Below, one piece after another: positions 55,013 to 64,000 of a stretch of DNA of 64,000 bases. Location of the stretch: positions 1,488,001 to 1,552,000 of the forward strand of contig JAUCEF010000006.1 of the NCBI GenBank assembly GCA_033558025.1, in the 5' to 3' direction. Origin of the DNA: Phytophthora sp. 'mugwort'. Its lineage: Eukaryota > Oomycota > Peronosporomycetes > Peronosporales > Peronosporaceae. Position 1 is the stretch's first letter; each line of letters begins with the position of its first letter. The notes under the pieces are model-generated. The model saw nothing but the letters and a program-made list of their open reading frames with translations, ran no database searches and was not told the DNA's origin. Both the position numbers and the translations under genes were made by a program.

Positions 55013-55755
55013 GTGTATTACTGATATATCGAGTTAGTATTGTGGGTTTCGTGCTTGCGATCACGTAGCAAAGTGGTAAGGCCTGCGAATAGCTATGTTG
55101 CACCGGATTTCGCTCCAAAAAAATAATGGCTGCTGGCGCGTGCGACATCACTTTTTTTCCGGTAGAGCGCGCCGTTGTGCAGATCACGGGTTTGCTTGTC
55201 GCTATCTGTTCAACTATAGAACTGCTGAAATAGATGCCAACATGCTTCTTCGTAGGCAGCAACCGCAAATTCAATCGTATCGGAAATTACATTGGTAACA
55301 AACTGTGCGATCCAATTATTTGTTTTTAAAATCAAACCTGGAAACATGGGTCATGAAAAAAAAGGTCTCAACTGTTAGAAGAAGAACAGCAATTTTCGTA
55401 AGCCATTTCCATCACAGCATGCATGTAGTTTGGAAAATTCTTGAGATTCTGCTGTATCAGAGAAATTCTTCATAAAATACTCCATTAACTGACATGTACA
55501 TCACGTAGTCAAGTAGTAACTCAGGAAACCCAAGCAGCCACATCCTTATGCGATGGCGACAACTGATAGTAAGGTAGTCCGGTGGCAGACAGCGTAAAAC
55601 AGAAAACAATTCCAGCAGTCGCACTACTTACTCAAATGGGTACGCTACTCAAGCTATCGTGTCTCAATATCTGACGACGTCTTTAGTTGGTAGACATGCA
55701 GAAAGATACATACAGCCACTACAGTACTAACTCGCCCAGACCCGACTCAATCGGG
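55013..55755. other. Spacer of the inverted duplication, no gene recognised
   Basis: Upstream region of the 211-aa gene followed by AT-rich sequence without a supported gene. An overlapping frame at 54993-55274 has no motif. Confidence 0.4.
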
Positions 55756-55769
55756 CTCGACAATCTCTT

Positions 55770-55785
55770 GCTCATTTCAAAACGT
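55770..55785 (+). promoter_or_regulatory. Oomycete initiator for 317-aa gene, copy 3
   Basis: GCTCATTTCAAAACGT is included in the duplicated arm, so copy 3 has the core promoter but different sequence immediately upstream. Confidence 0.65.
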
Positions 55786-55851
55786 GATATCAACCTCACA
55801 AGCCACCCAACGAACCAAGAGCCACCAACCGCACAAGCAAAACTATAAAAC

Positions 55852-56805
55852 ATGGGCAAGTCCGACCGCAACGCCATCGCCCAACAAGAGTTCGCTTCTC
55901 TCGAGAAGGTGCTTAACCAGACCGCTGACGACGCCGCGAGATGCCTCAAGGTGCTCAAGAAGAACCTCTCTGACTACGACAGTCAGCATGGCAACCACTT
56001 CATCAACACCGCCGCCTCGTACATGCGGAGCGACATGCGTACCGCCAAGGACACGGCGGCCGACATGAAGCATGTCGCGCACCAGATCAGCAAGAGCCCG
56101 CAACCGTCCGAGTCGGAGATCCACTCGGCACGCAATATGATGGGCGCGACGGCCAAGGCCATGGATGTTCTGCATACGACGGCGCGCAACTACGACCAGC
56201 AGAACGGCCGCTCCAAGGGCGTTAAGGGTGCCATCGACAACGTCGTGGGCAACAACGACAAGGAAAAGCACGAGAAGGAGGGAGGTCTCTTCGACAAAGA
56301 TCACAAGAGCAAGGATGATAAGCACACGGGGCTTTTAGGTAAGAGTGACAAGGACAAAGATGACAAACATACGGGACTTCTCGGTAAGAGCGACAACAAG
56401 GAGAACAAGGAGTCCAAGGTCGGCGGACTCTTCGGCAAGAGCGATAAGGACAAGGATGACAAGCACACCGGACTTTTCGGCAAGAGCGATCACGACAAGG
56501 ACAACAAGCGTGGTGGAGGCGTGCTCGGAGGGAAGACCGACCACCGCCACGACGGCCACAGCGGCGGCGCTCTTGGCAGCTCCGACACGGTCGAGACGCT
56601 GGTCAAGTCAACTCTGCGCGACAATTTTAACCTTAGCGCGCTGAGCCACCAGATCACCGTCGCCGAGAAGTCTCTGTCGTCGTCGCCGTCGTTCGTGGAG
56701 CGTGCAAAGGAGGCGGTGAACGAGGTGAAGGACAAGCTCAAGGGCGACAAGGCGAGTCCTACGCACGGTGGTCACTACGCCCACAAGCACGCAATCACGC
56801 CATAA
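55852..56805 (+). CDS. 317-aa repeat protein, copy 3
   Basis: Encodes the same protein as copy 2, in the opposite orientation. The 5' leader of about 80 bases is conserved; beyond it the upstream DNA is unrelated to copies 1 and 2, so expression may differ. Downstream it is tail-to-tail with the kelch-BTB gene, 588 bases away. Confidence 0.8.
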   Translation: MGKSDRNAIAQQEFASLEKVLNQTADDAARCLKVLKKNLSDYDSQHGNHFINTAASYMRSDMRTAKDTAADMKHVAHQISKSPQPSESEIHSARNMMGATAKAMDVLHTTARNYDQQNGRSKGVKGAIDNVVGNNDKEKHEKEGGLFDKDHKSKDDKHTGLLGKSDKDKDDKHTGLLGKSDNKENKESKVGGLFGKSDKDKDDKHTGLFGKSDHDKDNKRGGGVLGGKTDHRHDGHSGGALGSSDTVETLVKSTLRDNFNLSALSHQITVAEKSLSSSPSFVERAKEAVNEVKDKLKGDKASPTHGGHYAHKHAITP

Positions 56806-57393
56806 GCTACAGGTATTCTACTCTGCACGATGGCGTTCTGCTAAGGAACAGAGTTAGTGAAGCTGCAGATATGTTGCATTGAAGCTGAGGATTTGTAATG
56901 ACACAAATTCGAGAAGATGAAAATAGTAGGTATCGCCATAAGTACAACTAATCTAGGGAGAACTCTTTTCTGGCCAGCTAGGACATCGTTTGTAGCTTCA
57001 TTAGCTCGGCATCAGTTTTAAGGAGCTTTGAAACCGTAGCCTGTTTGACAGAGCGTCGAAGTTGGGCTCGATCCCTCCGATGAATGGTCCTTGAACGAAA
57101 CATTTATCATCAACCAACGTCGATTGTACAATGATACTTTTTACTTGCAAAGTGTGCAAAAATGAATCGGATTAACGGTTATCTCACACACCCAAAACTT
57201 CACTGATATCGGAATGAGGGTGCTTAGTCTTGAAATTCAGTTTGGTTGAGTTACGAGATGGATATGGATAGTAAGAATACAGTTTAAATGAAAGCGTAAA
57301 AAACATAATGAAATTTGTCAGGATAAGCAACGTAATGTGGTCCCATTAGGGCTGCGGTGACGGCAACTGCACGCCAAGAAACCGAAGTGTGGC

Positions 57394-59650
57394 CTAGCGG
57401 CGCTTCAATATCTCCAAAATCAGCGACGCGTTTGTGGCAAGCAAGCTTCGAAATGCTTGGGTTCTTGACACAACGTCGAAGTTGGCAATGATCATAGCCA
57501 CACATTCATTCTGCAGCTCTGTTGCGCGGTGTAGGTCGACAAGTTTCAGCATCTCGGCAGCAGTTTCGACGGTCAACGCCTGGCGTACTGAGTTCGCGCA
57601 ATGTTGCTTTAGACCATCAATTCCAAACTGATGTATCGTCCGAATTCAGAATAAAAATGAAGATGAGAGCCTCACAGAAAGCTATTCCAACATACTTGAT
57701 CTCCACTCACCCGACCCGGCTGCTATGTACAACTCAACCGCGGCCTCACTTAATATTTCGACGTGGTCGGTATACACGTATTCCATTGAGCAGTAAGAAG
57801 GTCGCTCGACTCATGTCCGTGATTTCGATTTCCTGCGATTGAGTTTCTTGCACCTAACAAGCAGGAACAGCAAGTCCACATTAAGCGCTTGAAAATGCAA
57901 CAAATACTGAAGTAGGTTTACCTCTCTTGCGAACATAGCTTCGAATGAGTAGTAACGCGCACAGAGACTCTTGTGGCCGTATTTTGGTACCTTCCACTGC
58001 AGAAAATGTCACGAGAAAAGCTAAGATTGCTGGCGTACGGATCGCAATTCAATGATTTATCACATACCTAGAAATATCACGTCGCTGAGCTTCGCCTTGT
58101 TGATTAGTGAAAGCACATAATTGCTTGATGTTCGCTCGGACGTAGCTGTGTGGGCTTTCATTTCCCGGGTTCCCCCATTTATCAGCTGAAGCTGGTATAG
58201 CAGGAACCCACAGTTGCTGCTCTCCTCCGTTCGAAGACAATCGAATTATTGTTGTAGACTCCACCAATGAATCCACACTCAAGCGATGGTTCATTGTCAC
58301 AGTAGATCGTGTACCATGTTTTCGTTTCTACAAGAACAACTGTCAGTATTTCAGCAATGTTTCTAGTCACCGACGAGCACGTGTAAGGCTCACCAATATC
58401 GAATTCATAAAACGTATTATCGGCAGCTTGCCTTCCACCAAAAACTAGCGCAGAGTCGGAATGTGCCACAATAGCGCTACGCCCAATAATGGGTGGCTGA
58501 TAACCCGTGATCGAAGCGTAAGACCAGTTGTGCAGCTCTGAACAATAATTTTGTAAGTCGGGTGCATAAGGAGCTGCATGTAGCTTTGATCGTACCAAAG
58601 TTAAAAGTGTACACTTGATTGTAGGCGTTTTGCGATCCCCCCAATAGCACCCACTTAGCCTTGTGCACGACTTCACTTGTGTACGACCTTCTTCATGCAT
58701 CAACGTATATAGTATTCATCAGTTTGATTGTCAATCGGTACGGCACTTGACTCGCATAAAATTTACCGAGGACTTCTCCTGTTGTCGTGGGCATCGACCA
58801 AGTCTTAGAATCTATCACAAAATACAAAAAATTTCGTTTCAGCATAATACAAGTCTTGGTCATTGAAAAGCTGCTGGCGCCCAAACGTAAACCATACGTA
58901 CCTAAGTCAAACATGTGAAGTTCGCACTGTATCGGCTGGGGCTGGCCAAACGCAACCCGTCCTTGTTGTTGCCGGCCGAGTGAGGTCCGATTGGAACCTG
59001 TTTCCGGTGACGGCGTTCGCTTAAGAGAATACATAACATTCCCTGCTCATAACGCACACACACGCACTGTTACCTTACAGTATTGCTAAGTCACAAACAA
59101 CGATACTTGTGTCAAATCCTTACCGTAGAATGCAGTAGCAAACCCAGATTTTGGGGAGACAGGCTTTCAGCATCAATAACCACATCACTCCACGTTCGAG
59201 TCGCTGGATAATGGCAATATGTTAGCTGCAATAATACGTTGCGCTCGATTCGGAAGACTGAGCACTGACAGGTGACATGCAACGTACTGAAATCGTACTG
59301 GATAAAGTCATCTGCGACTGGACTACTCGTCGAAATGTCGTTTCCGCCAAACACGTAGAAACAGTTTTTATACCCCCCCCCCCCCGTGTATCCCTGACGA
59401 CGCTTTGGCGGAGATACCAAGACTTCCGCTGGAAGCTGAACTCGTACAAAGTTGTCAAATCTGTTGTCGCGACAAAATCATTTGGCTTATAAAATGGCTG
59501 GAAACTGCGCGGTAAGTAGCCTGACCTAGTTAAAGCAGAACCTCCGAAAACGTAGAGTGAGGCGTCACGGATAGCGCAAGTCCGAAGGCCTCCCTTGAAG
59601 TACGATGACGCCCAGTGGTTTACAGTATAGGGGATATCAACTCACGAAGC
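57394..59650 (-). CDS. Kelch-repeat protein with C-terminal BTB domain (5' incomplete)
   Basis: Read from 59650 down, exons carry kelch blades with the YVFGG and xTW signatures: RDASLYVFGGSALTRSG, KNCFYVFGGNDIS, FDLDSKTWSMP (across the intron at about 58912-58816), VYTFNFELHNWSYASI (across the intron ending near 58540), ALVFGGRQAADNTFYEFDI and ETKTWYTIY. The protein continues through LINKAKLSDVIFL, the start of a BTB domain, whose remaining exons lie in the right duplicated arm (57990-57394, ending SLLATNASLILEILKRR). Kelch blades followed by BTB recall LZTR1-type adaptors of Cul3 ubiquitin ligases. Frames are disturbed at a 13-base C run (59373-59385) and at an A run in the first arm exon; these could be real lesions or sequencing errors. 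The first exon was not found. Confidence 0.6.
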
Positions 59651-60660
59651 TGTCACCACACTACTACTCAGTGCACTGGAGCCTATGTTCGGTATCTTTC
59701 GTTGAAATCTGAGTGCGGAGAAGATCGCTCTGCGCCTTGCCAAAGGAGGGCGCTCCCTGATACTATACTCGAAGGGGCATCCATGTATCGTGTTTCGGAT
59801 CCGTTATTTAAAATACTGTAATTGGCATCGGGTCCGTTATTTTCAAGCCAACGTTATTTTAGCAACCCTACCTTGTTTTGTAAATAAATCATCATATCGT
59901 GACGGTTCCGACATCCCTACACTTTCCGACAGCTACGTAAATATGCTAAAAGAAGGTGTGTAATATATAATCTGTCCCCTCTCCCTAAACCAATCAAACC
60001 AAATGCTCGCTACGCTCGCAGGTGACAGAACCCTAAGCCCGCTACGGCTCGCACGCGACGCCTCCACTTGCGAAGAGGTCAATGCTGGGTCTTGGGTTTG
60101 CATCCGCGTGCTAGGCACACGGCATGCAAACTACAGGCATGCTTGGCATGACATCCGTCCTCAGATTGGTCCAATCAGAGCACCTCATTTATCCTACATA
60201 CCTGAATATTGTATATTTGGCACATTGTCGGGAGATTTGCAGCGTTCGAGTTAAAGTTTGTATTGTTCCCGCTTAAGTACTTCAGAACGGTGAGAATATT
60301 CCGTACCCAGAATGTACGCTGATAGCAAAAGGTACTAAAGTTGTACAAAGATAGCTTTAACGTACCCTACTTCCAAAATGTAGGCTGTATTCGTAATGTA
60401 TGGTGTATCCATCCATACACTGTAAGCAAATGTTACCGTGCGTGAAGCGCAACTACGAGAAGTTCTGCTGATACCGGAAAAATATATCTCGATTAATTTG
60501 TTTTGATTTAAACGTATTTTTTTAGCAGAAATAAAATTTTCTTTGTATCACAAAAAAATATTCTTTTTAGAAAAGGATCCCCCCTTAAATATGTTTTTGA
60601 ATTATTTGTTGAAAAGATAAATATCTTTTTAGCTTAACTATTTAAAGATATTTTATCTTT
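59651..60660. other. AT-rich intergenic DNA, no gene recognised
   Basis: Around 60000-60070 is a GC-rich patch with GCTCGCTACGCTCGCAGG and CCGCTACGGCTCGCACG, similar in style to the hairpin-string repeats. The part 60480-60665 is strongly AT-rich. Confidence 0.35.
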
Positions 60661-61355
60661 TTATCCCTTGCGTGTTTTACGGGCTCTCGAAGTATGGGAT
60701 CTGTTTTTCGATCTGGGACGATCCGCAAAAACATAGTTTGGGATGGGAGGCTCTTTTTAGAAATATTCAAAATGCCATTCATCAAGGGCCCGCGGTCACG
60801 CAGATCAAAAGGAGAAAACAGAGATACGACGAAGGCAAGAAGAAGTGGTACGAGGTATGCGATTTGGATGGTCTTGATCCCTTCTAACTCGTACTATTTT
60901 ATCTATATGTGTTTACAGCGTGATGAGGAAAAGGGGTGCAGGCGGACAGAACGGTAGAAGAACGCGACGCTAGCTAAAGCTAGGACTGAGGCGGCAAGAG
61001 GGAGAAGGACACAACGCTTAAGTAAATTGGAAGAAAAAAAGCCAATCATATTGCGGCTTTCGAGATGGCGGACGTCTCAATATTTCAAGTGCACGTCCAG
61101 GAGTACGTGCGTACCAAGTGGGCGGAGTATTTATCAAGGCACACTGCAGAAGGGAGTGCTGTCCTAACTGCAGATGCTGCACAGTCCAAGCGACGCAAGA
61201 CGAGTGTGAAGGCCAACACAGCCGTGAGGTCCACGCGATGGACATCGGTGAAGGATTGTCGGAGCAGGATGTCGAAGACGATCGCGACGAAGATTTTGTA
61301 CTGGAGTGCGTGTCGCCTCAACATGAACTTGTCGATAGGAATACTAACATATAAA
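60661..61355 (+). other. Hypothetical frames, possibly transposon-derived
   Basis: Frames at 60672-60887 (QIKRRKQRYDEGKKKWYEVC) and 61065-61400 (YVRTKWAEYLSRHTAEGSAV) on the plus strand have basic, coding-like composition, but I recognise no family. They may be pieces of one decayed gene. Confidence 0.3.
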
Positions 61356-61429
61356 ACATTACGTCTACATTTTGTAATTTTTGGTTTTTTCTTTTTTTAA
61401 TTCGGTATCCAGAGTACATGTAGGTATAC

Positions 61430-62705
61430 ACGTTTCTAAACGTTTCTAATATTCAGCTGTTGATTTTGACGGCGCAATGATTCCTTAGGGTGAGAGTAAA
61501 AGGATAGACTTAATACGTTACACGTTGTCGCATAAACTACAGATCATCTACATCGAGTCAAAGCTAAAATTAAGTCAATCCTTAAGTCCGAGATCGATTC
61601 AATTAGTAAAATTATCTCAAAAATAAAGGGGCTATGTATATAGATAGATACACCCAACCGAAAACATGTCGAGCGAATCTACTTTGGAAAATACAAGGAC
61701 ACCCAGACTGAAGAAGTATAGTCTTCTGATCCTGGTTATTGTCGATGGGTACTCAATCAACCGAATTTAAATATTGGTGAAGAGATCAAGATATTTCTAC
61801 ACACTCATTTGTTGAATATATATGTTTTTTAATATACTTTGAGGAACATAAATATAATGAGCGATCTTATTAGCCAATCACCAACGATCATGATCTCATT
61901 GAGCTTACAGATCGAATAGGAGTACATATGGATAATTATATATGAATCAAGCGAATAACGAAACCAATTTCAAAGAAAGGTACCTATCTAGTTCTTTTAA
62001 AAAACCCTAACCGTGACGTGGGACAGTGGACATGCGTTCATAATGGAGAATACTTTAATAGTATGGGTGAGGCAGGTTCTACCAAGTATGGGATCGGAAA
62101 ATACAATAATACACAATACCAAGGAACATACGTGGAATAAGGTGTATGCTCTGGTTGTACTGTCGTCAAAAGAATAAGATGAATTTACCCTTTTCTAGGT
62201 AGATTTAAGGACATCAACTTTGAATAAAATCAGTTTTTCTCTTATACGATTAATATAATGACGACGTTCAAAAGTTAGAGTTTTATCGACAATCCCTGAG
62301 TCAAGCTCAAGAGAGCATTCAAGACCAGTACTCTATCATTGAGTAAAGACGAGTTGAATGGTGGTGATGCTACACTCTACCTCACCCTGAATACGATACT
62401 GTCTTCGAGATCGTAAATCTGGTTAGGGAACGCGGTTAGCTATCACTAAAAAAGAGACCGGCTGTCCGTTCAATCACATGCAAGGTGGTATGCACGGAGC
62501 CAGCATTTGGGGCAAATTTGGGGTGGGGTAAAGACAGATTATAAATTCGTTATGACATAGGAAATATCTCGATTTGCTGATGCCGCTGTACCTACCCTGG
62601 CTACGTATGCAGGTCAACCAACTGCTGCCATCCAAGCCAGAGCTGCTATCCGTTCTATGACGGGAATAAGAATTTATGATTCTGATGTATGGACGGGAGA
62701 CGACT
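61430..62705 (+). pseudogene. Second Polinton-like fragment with adenain-like protease
   Basis: At 61430-61500 the sequence resembles the inner part of the terminal repeat near 41140 (AAACGTTTCTAATAT type). At 62006-62140 a frame reads NPNRDVGQWTCVHNGEYFNS and YGIGKYNNTQYQGTYVE, then after a stop a Cys-Trp-Leu-Tyr-rich end: the layout of Polinton cysteine proteases. The expected His (GHW) is Gln and the Asp (FDS) is Asn, so it is inactive. At 62258-62705 a further damaged frame (STLSLSKDELNGGDATLYLT; AGQPTAAIQARAAIRSMTG) fits a structural or unknown Polinton gene. Confidence 0.5.
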
Positions 62706-62725
62706 GACCATGTCTGATATTAACT

Positions 62726-62756
62726 AGTCGAGCGCCGCTCGCTTTGCGGGCGGTGT
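62726..62756 (+). repeat. Short piece of hairpin-string repeat
   Basis: TAGTCGAGCGCCGCTCGCTT and GCGGGCGGTGTGTATTTGT match the modules at 30724 and 33576. It stands alone at the end of the Polinton fragment. Confidence 0.6.
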
Positions 62757-62984
62757 GTATTTGTTGACGCCGATTAAAACGTCCCTAATACTGCTCTAAA
62801 GTTCTAAAATATATTTCAAAAATACAGACTCTTTAGCGAGTTTGACCTAAAAAATGTTTTAAAGTACGAAACAGGGAATCAGTTTCTAATAATGAATTCA
62901 AGTCATTGCCTTAACAGTGCGTAGCCAGCCATTTGCAAGTTTAGGTTTTTGCTTTAACACTACCTGTCGCATTCACATGTTACA

Positions 62985-63299
62985 ATGCACTACGACAGCC
63001 ACAGTTTCTACTGTCAGCGAAAGATTGCGCAGACCGGCACTTCCTACTACATCTGCTCTCGCTACCGTGCAGGCTACAGGGCCCGCCTCGTCGTCCGCGA
63101 CGACATTGTGAAGTCACGCAACGACCACATGTGCGACAACGATGTAGATAAAGCCTCAGCCGTCACTGACGTACGTCGCGAGATGAGGACAGCACCGCAG
63201 GAAGCCGGTCTCTCTAATCTGTCGTTGCCTCCAAGTATGGTGTGGGAGCAAGTAGTGGCTTCGCTTCGTGAAGCCCATCCAGCAGAGAATAAAATATAA
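62985..63299 (+). pseudogene. MULE transposase, FLYWCH-type N-terminal part
   Basis: The 104-codon frame has a zinc-finger-like pattern: HSFYCQRKIAQTGTSYYICS, a basic stretch, and NDHMCDNDVD with the final His and Cys, followed by a helix (LPPSMVWEQVVASLREAH). This matches the N-terminus of oomycete Mutator-like transposases. It stops at 63299, where AT-rich DNA begins, while the catalytic domain resumes about 400 bases later. Confidence 0.6.
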
Positions 63300-63660
63300 T
63301 AGCAAAACCAAAACAAACAATATGTTTTACAAATCTAAAACAAATTCAATTATATGTTGTAAAATAACTTTAAGTTTTTTTAGTTTTTTAGAAAAACAAT
63401 TTGATTTTTTTTAAATTTAACTAAATTGCGCAAACTCACTTTTCATGTTAAGAACTTTAATTGATTTATTAAGTATTTTTTTAAAAAAATAATTATTCTG
63501 TTTATAAGATAGATAATTCACGTGTTACTCACCCGTTCGCAATGTTTTAATAACGGTCAGCTTGCATGTGTCCCGATAGCATTTGTTTTGAGCCATGATC
63601 AAACACTATTTATGTTTTATATTAATTATTTGATATTAATTTTTAAATTGCAAATATTTT
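63300..63660. other. AT-rich interruption inside the MULE gene
   Basis: About 360 bases of strongly AT-rich sequence with A and T runs separate the two parts of the transposase. No terminal repeats or splice sites were convincing. Confidence 0.4.
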
Positions 63661-63699
63661 AAAAACGTTCCCTAGACTACCCAGCATCTCCATCATCAA

Positions 63700-64000
63700 G
63701 TACGCTAGGGTACAAACCACTGGGTGTGACGCTTCCGTGCAATCGAGAGCGTGCCGACAAGAAACGTGTCAGAAGCTGACCCTCGACCATTTCTCCAGTT
63801 CAGTGCGGTGCACACTATCGGATGTGGATCACACAGGTATTTTGGATTTGATCATCCAGATCTCGTAAGGCTGCTTCGCTACCCAAGCTCGTCCATCTTC
63901 ATCGACGCTCGAGATGGTTCCTCGCCCCTTCACGCAGTGCTTTATCGTGATGACCAAGGACCCCGGAGTGGAAATTTACGTGCCCGCCATGTACGTTTTA
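63700..64000 (+). pseudogene. MULE transposase catalytic start, cut by window end
   Basis: RPFLQFSAVHTIGCGSHRYF and GFDHPDLVRLLRYPSSSIFI lead to the first catalytic Asp (FIDA, usually DGTF); after one frame shift MVPRPFTQCFIVMTKDPGVE and IYVPAMYVL follow, the usual continuation in this family. The gene continues beyond base 64000. Confidence 0.65.

Larger units (their letters stand above)
55756..58040. repeat. Inverted duplication, right arm (2285 bp)
   Basis: Reverse complement of 51771-54056. Its left edge is 14 bases upstream of the initiator of the 317-aa gene; its right edge lies in an intron of the kelch-BTB gene. Confidence 0.92.

Overview
The window looks like nuclear DNA of a plant-pathogenic oomycete, most probably Phytophthora or a close relative. 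The grounds are an elicitin-like secreted protein, three Crinkler-type (CRN) effector remnants, oomycete-type initiator sequences (GCTCATT..) upstream of several genes, short introns with GTRNGT donors, and a dense load of DNA transposons typical of these genomes. Apart from two gene islands, most of the window is nested, decayed mobile DNA.

Layout. (A) 1-6960: terminal repeats of a Polinton/Maverick-like element with a pogo-like non-autonomous insertion, then a broken CRN gene (N-terminal header, P-loop NTPase, REase-like domain) with a kinase-like fragment behind it, a decayed pogo/CENP-B-like element and a mariner fragment. (B) 7573-12451: a housekeeping island with CCT6 (chaperonin zeta subunit), a Qb-type SNARE, an MMTAG2-like RS-rich protein and FAD synthase. 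(C) 12943-16488: a PIF/Harbinger element with 16-bp terminal inverted repeats and an ATT target duplication. (D) 17457-21762: elicitin-like protein, PLC-like phosphodiesterase, and a 317-aa repeat protein of unknown function. (E) 22029-32821: pogo insertions, fragments of a sugar transporter and possibly a fatty-acid synthase, half a Helitron, hairpin-rich repeats, a tRNA-derived SINE and a hAT fragment. (F) 32822-40677: about 1.4-kb inverted repeats framing a CRN fragment and a Helitron Rep/helicase pseudogene. (G) 40678-48745: a Polinton-like element with about 0.8-kb near-identical inner inverted repeats, pieces of family-B DNA polymerase and integrase, nested hAT and pogo elements, followed by a third CRN copy. 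(H) 50440-59650: a coiled-coil pseudogene, the 3' end of a P450 gene, and a 2.29-kb inverted duplication holding two copies of the 317-aa gene and of a BTB domain, with the paralogous 211-aa gene in the spacer and the kelch part of a kelch-BTB gene on the right flank. (I) 59651-64000: AT-rich DNA, a second Polinton fragment and a MULE transposase running off the window.

Connections. The 317-aa and 211-aa genes form a neighbouring pair seen twice (20.7-26.6 kb, broken by two insertions, and 53.0-55.0 kb); the second pair was then partly duplicated in inverted orientation. The CRN copies at 1.7 and 48.8 kb lie immediately outside the end of the same Polinton-like terminal repeat, which ties effector fragments to mobile-element ends. 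All identifications come from reading the sequence and recalled family motifs; no database search was run.
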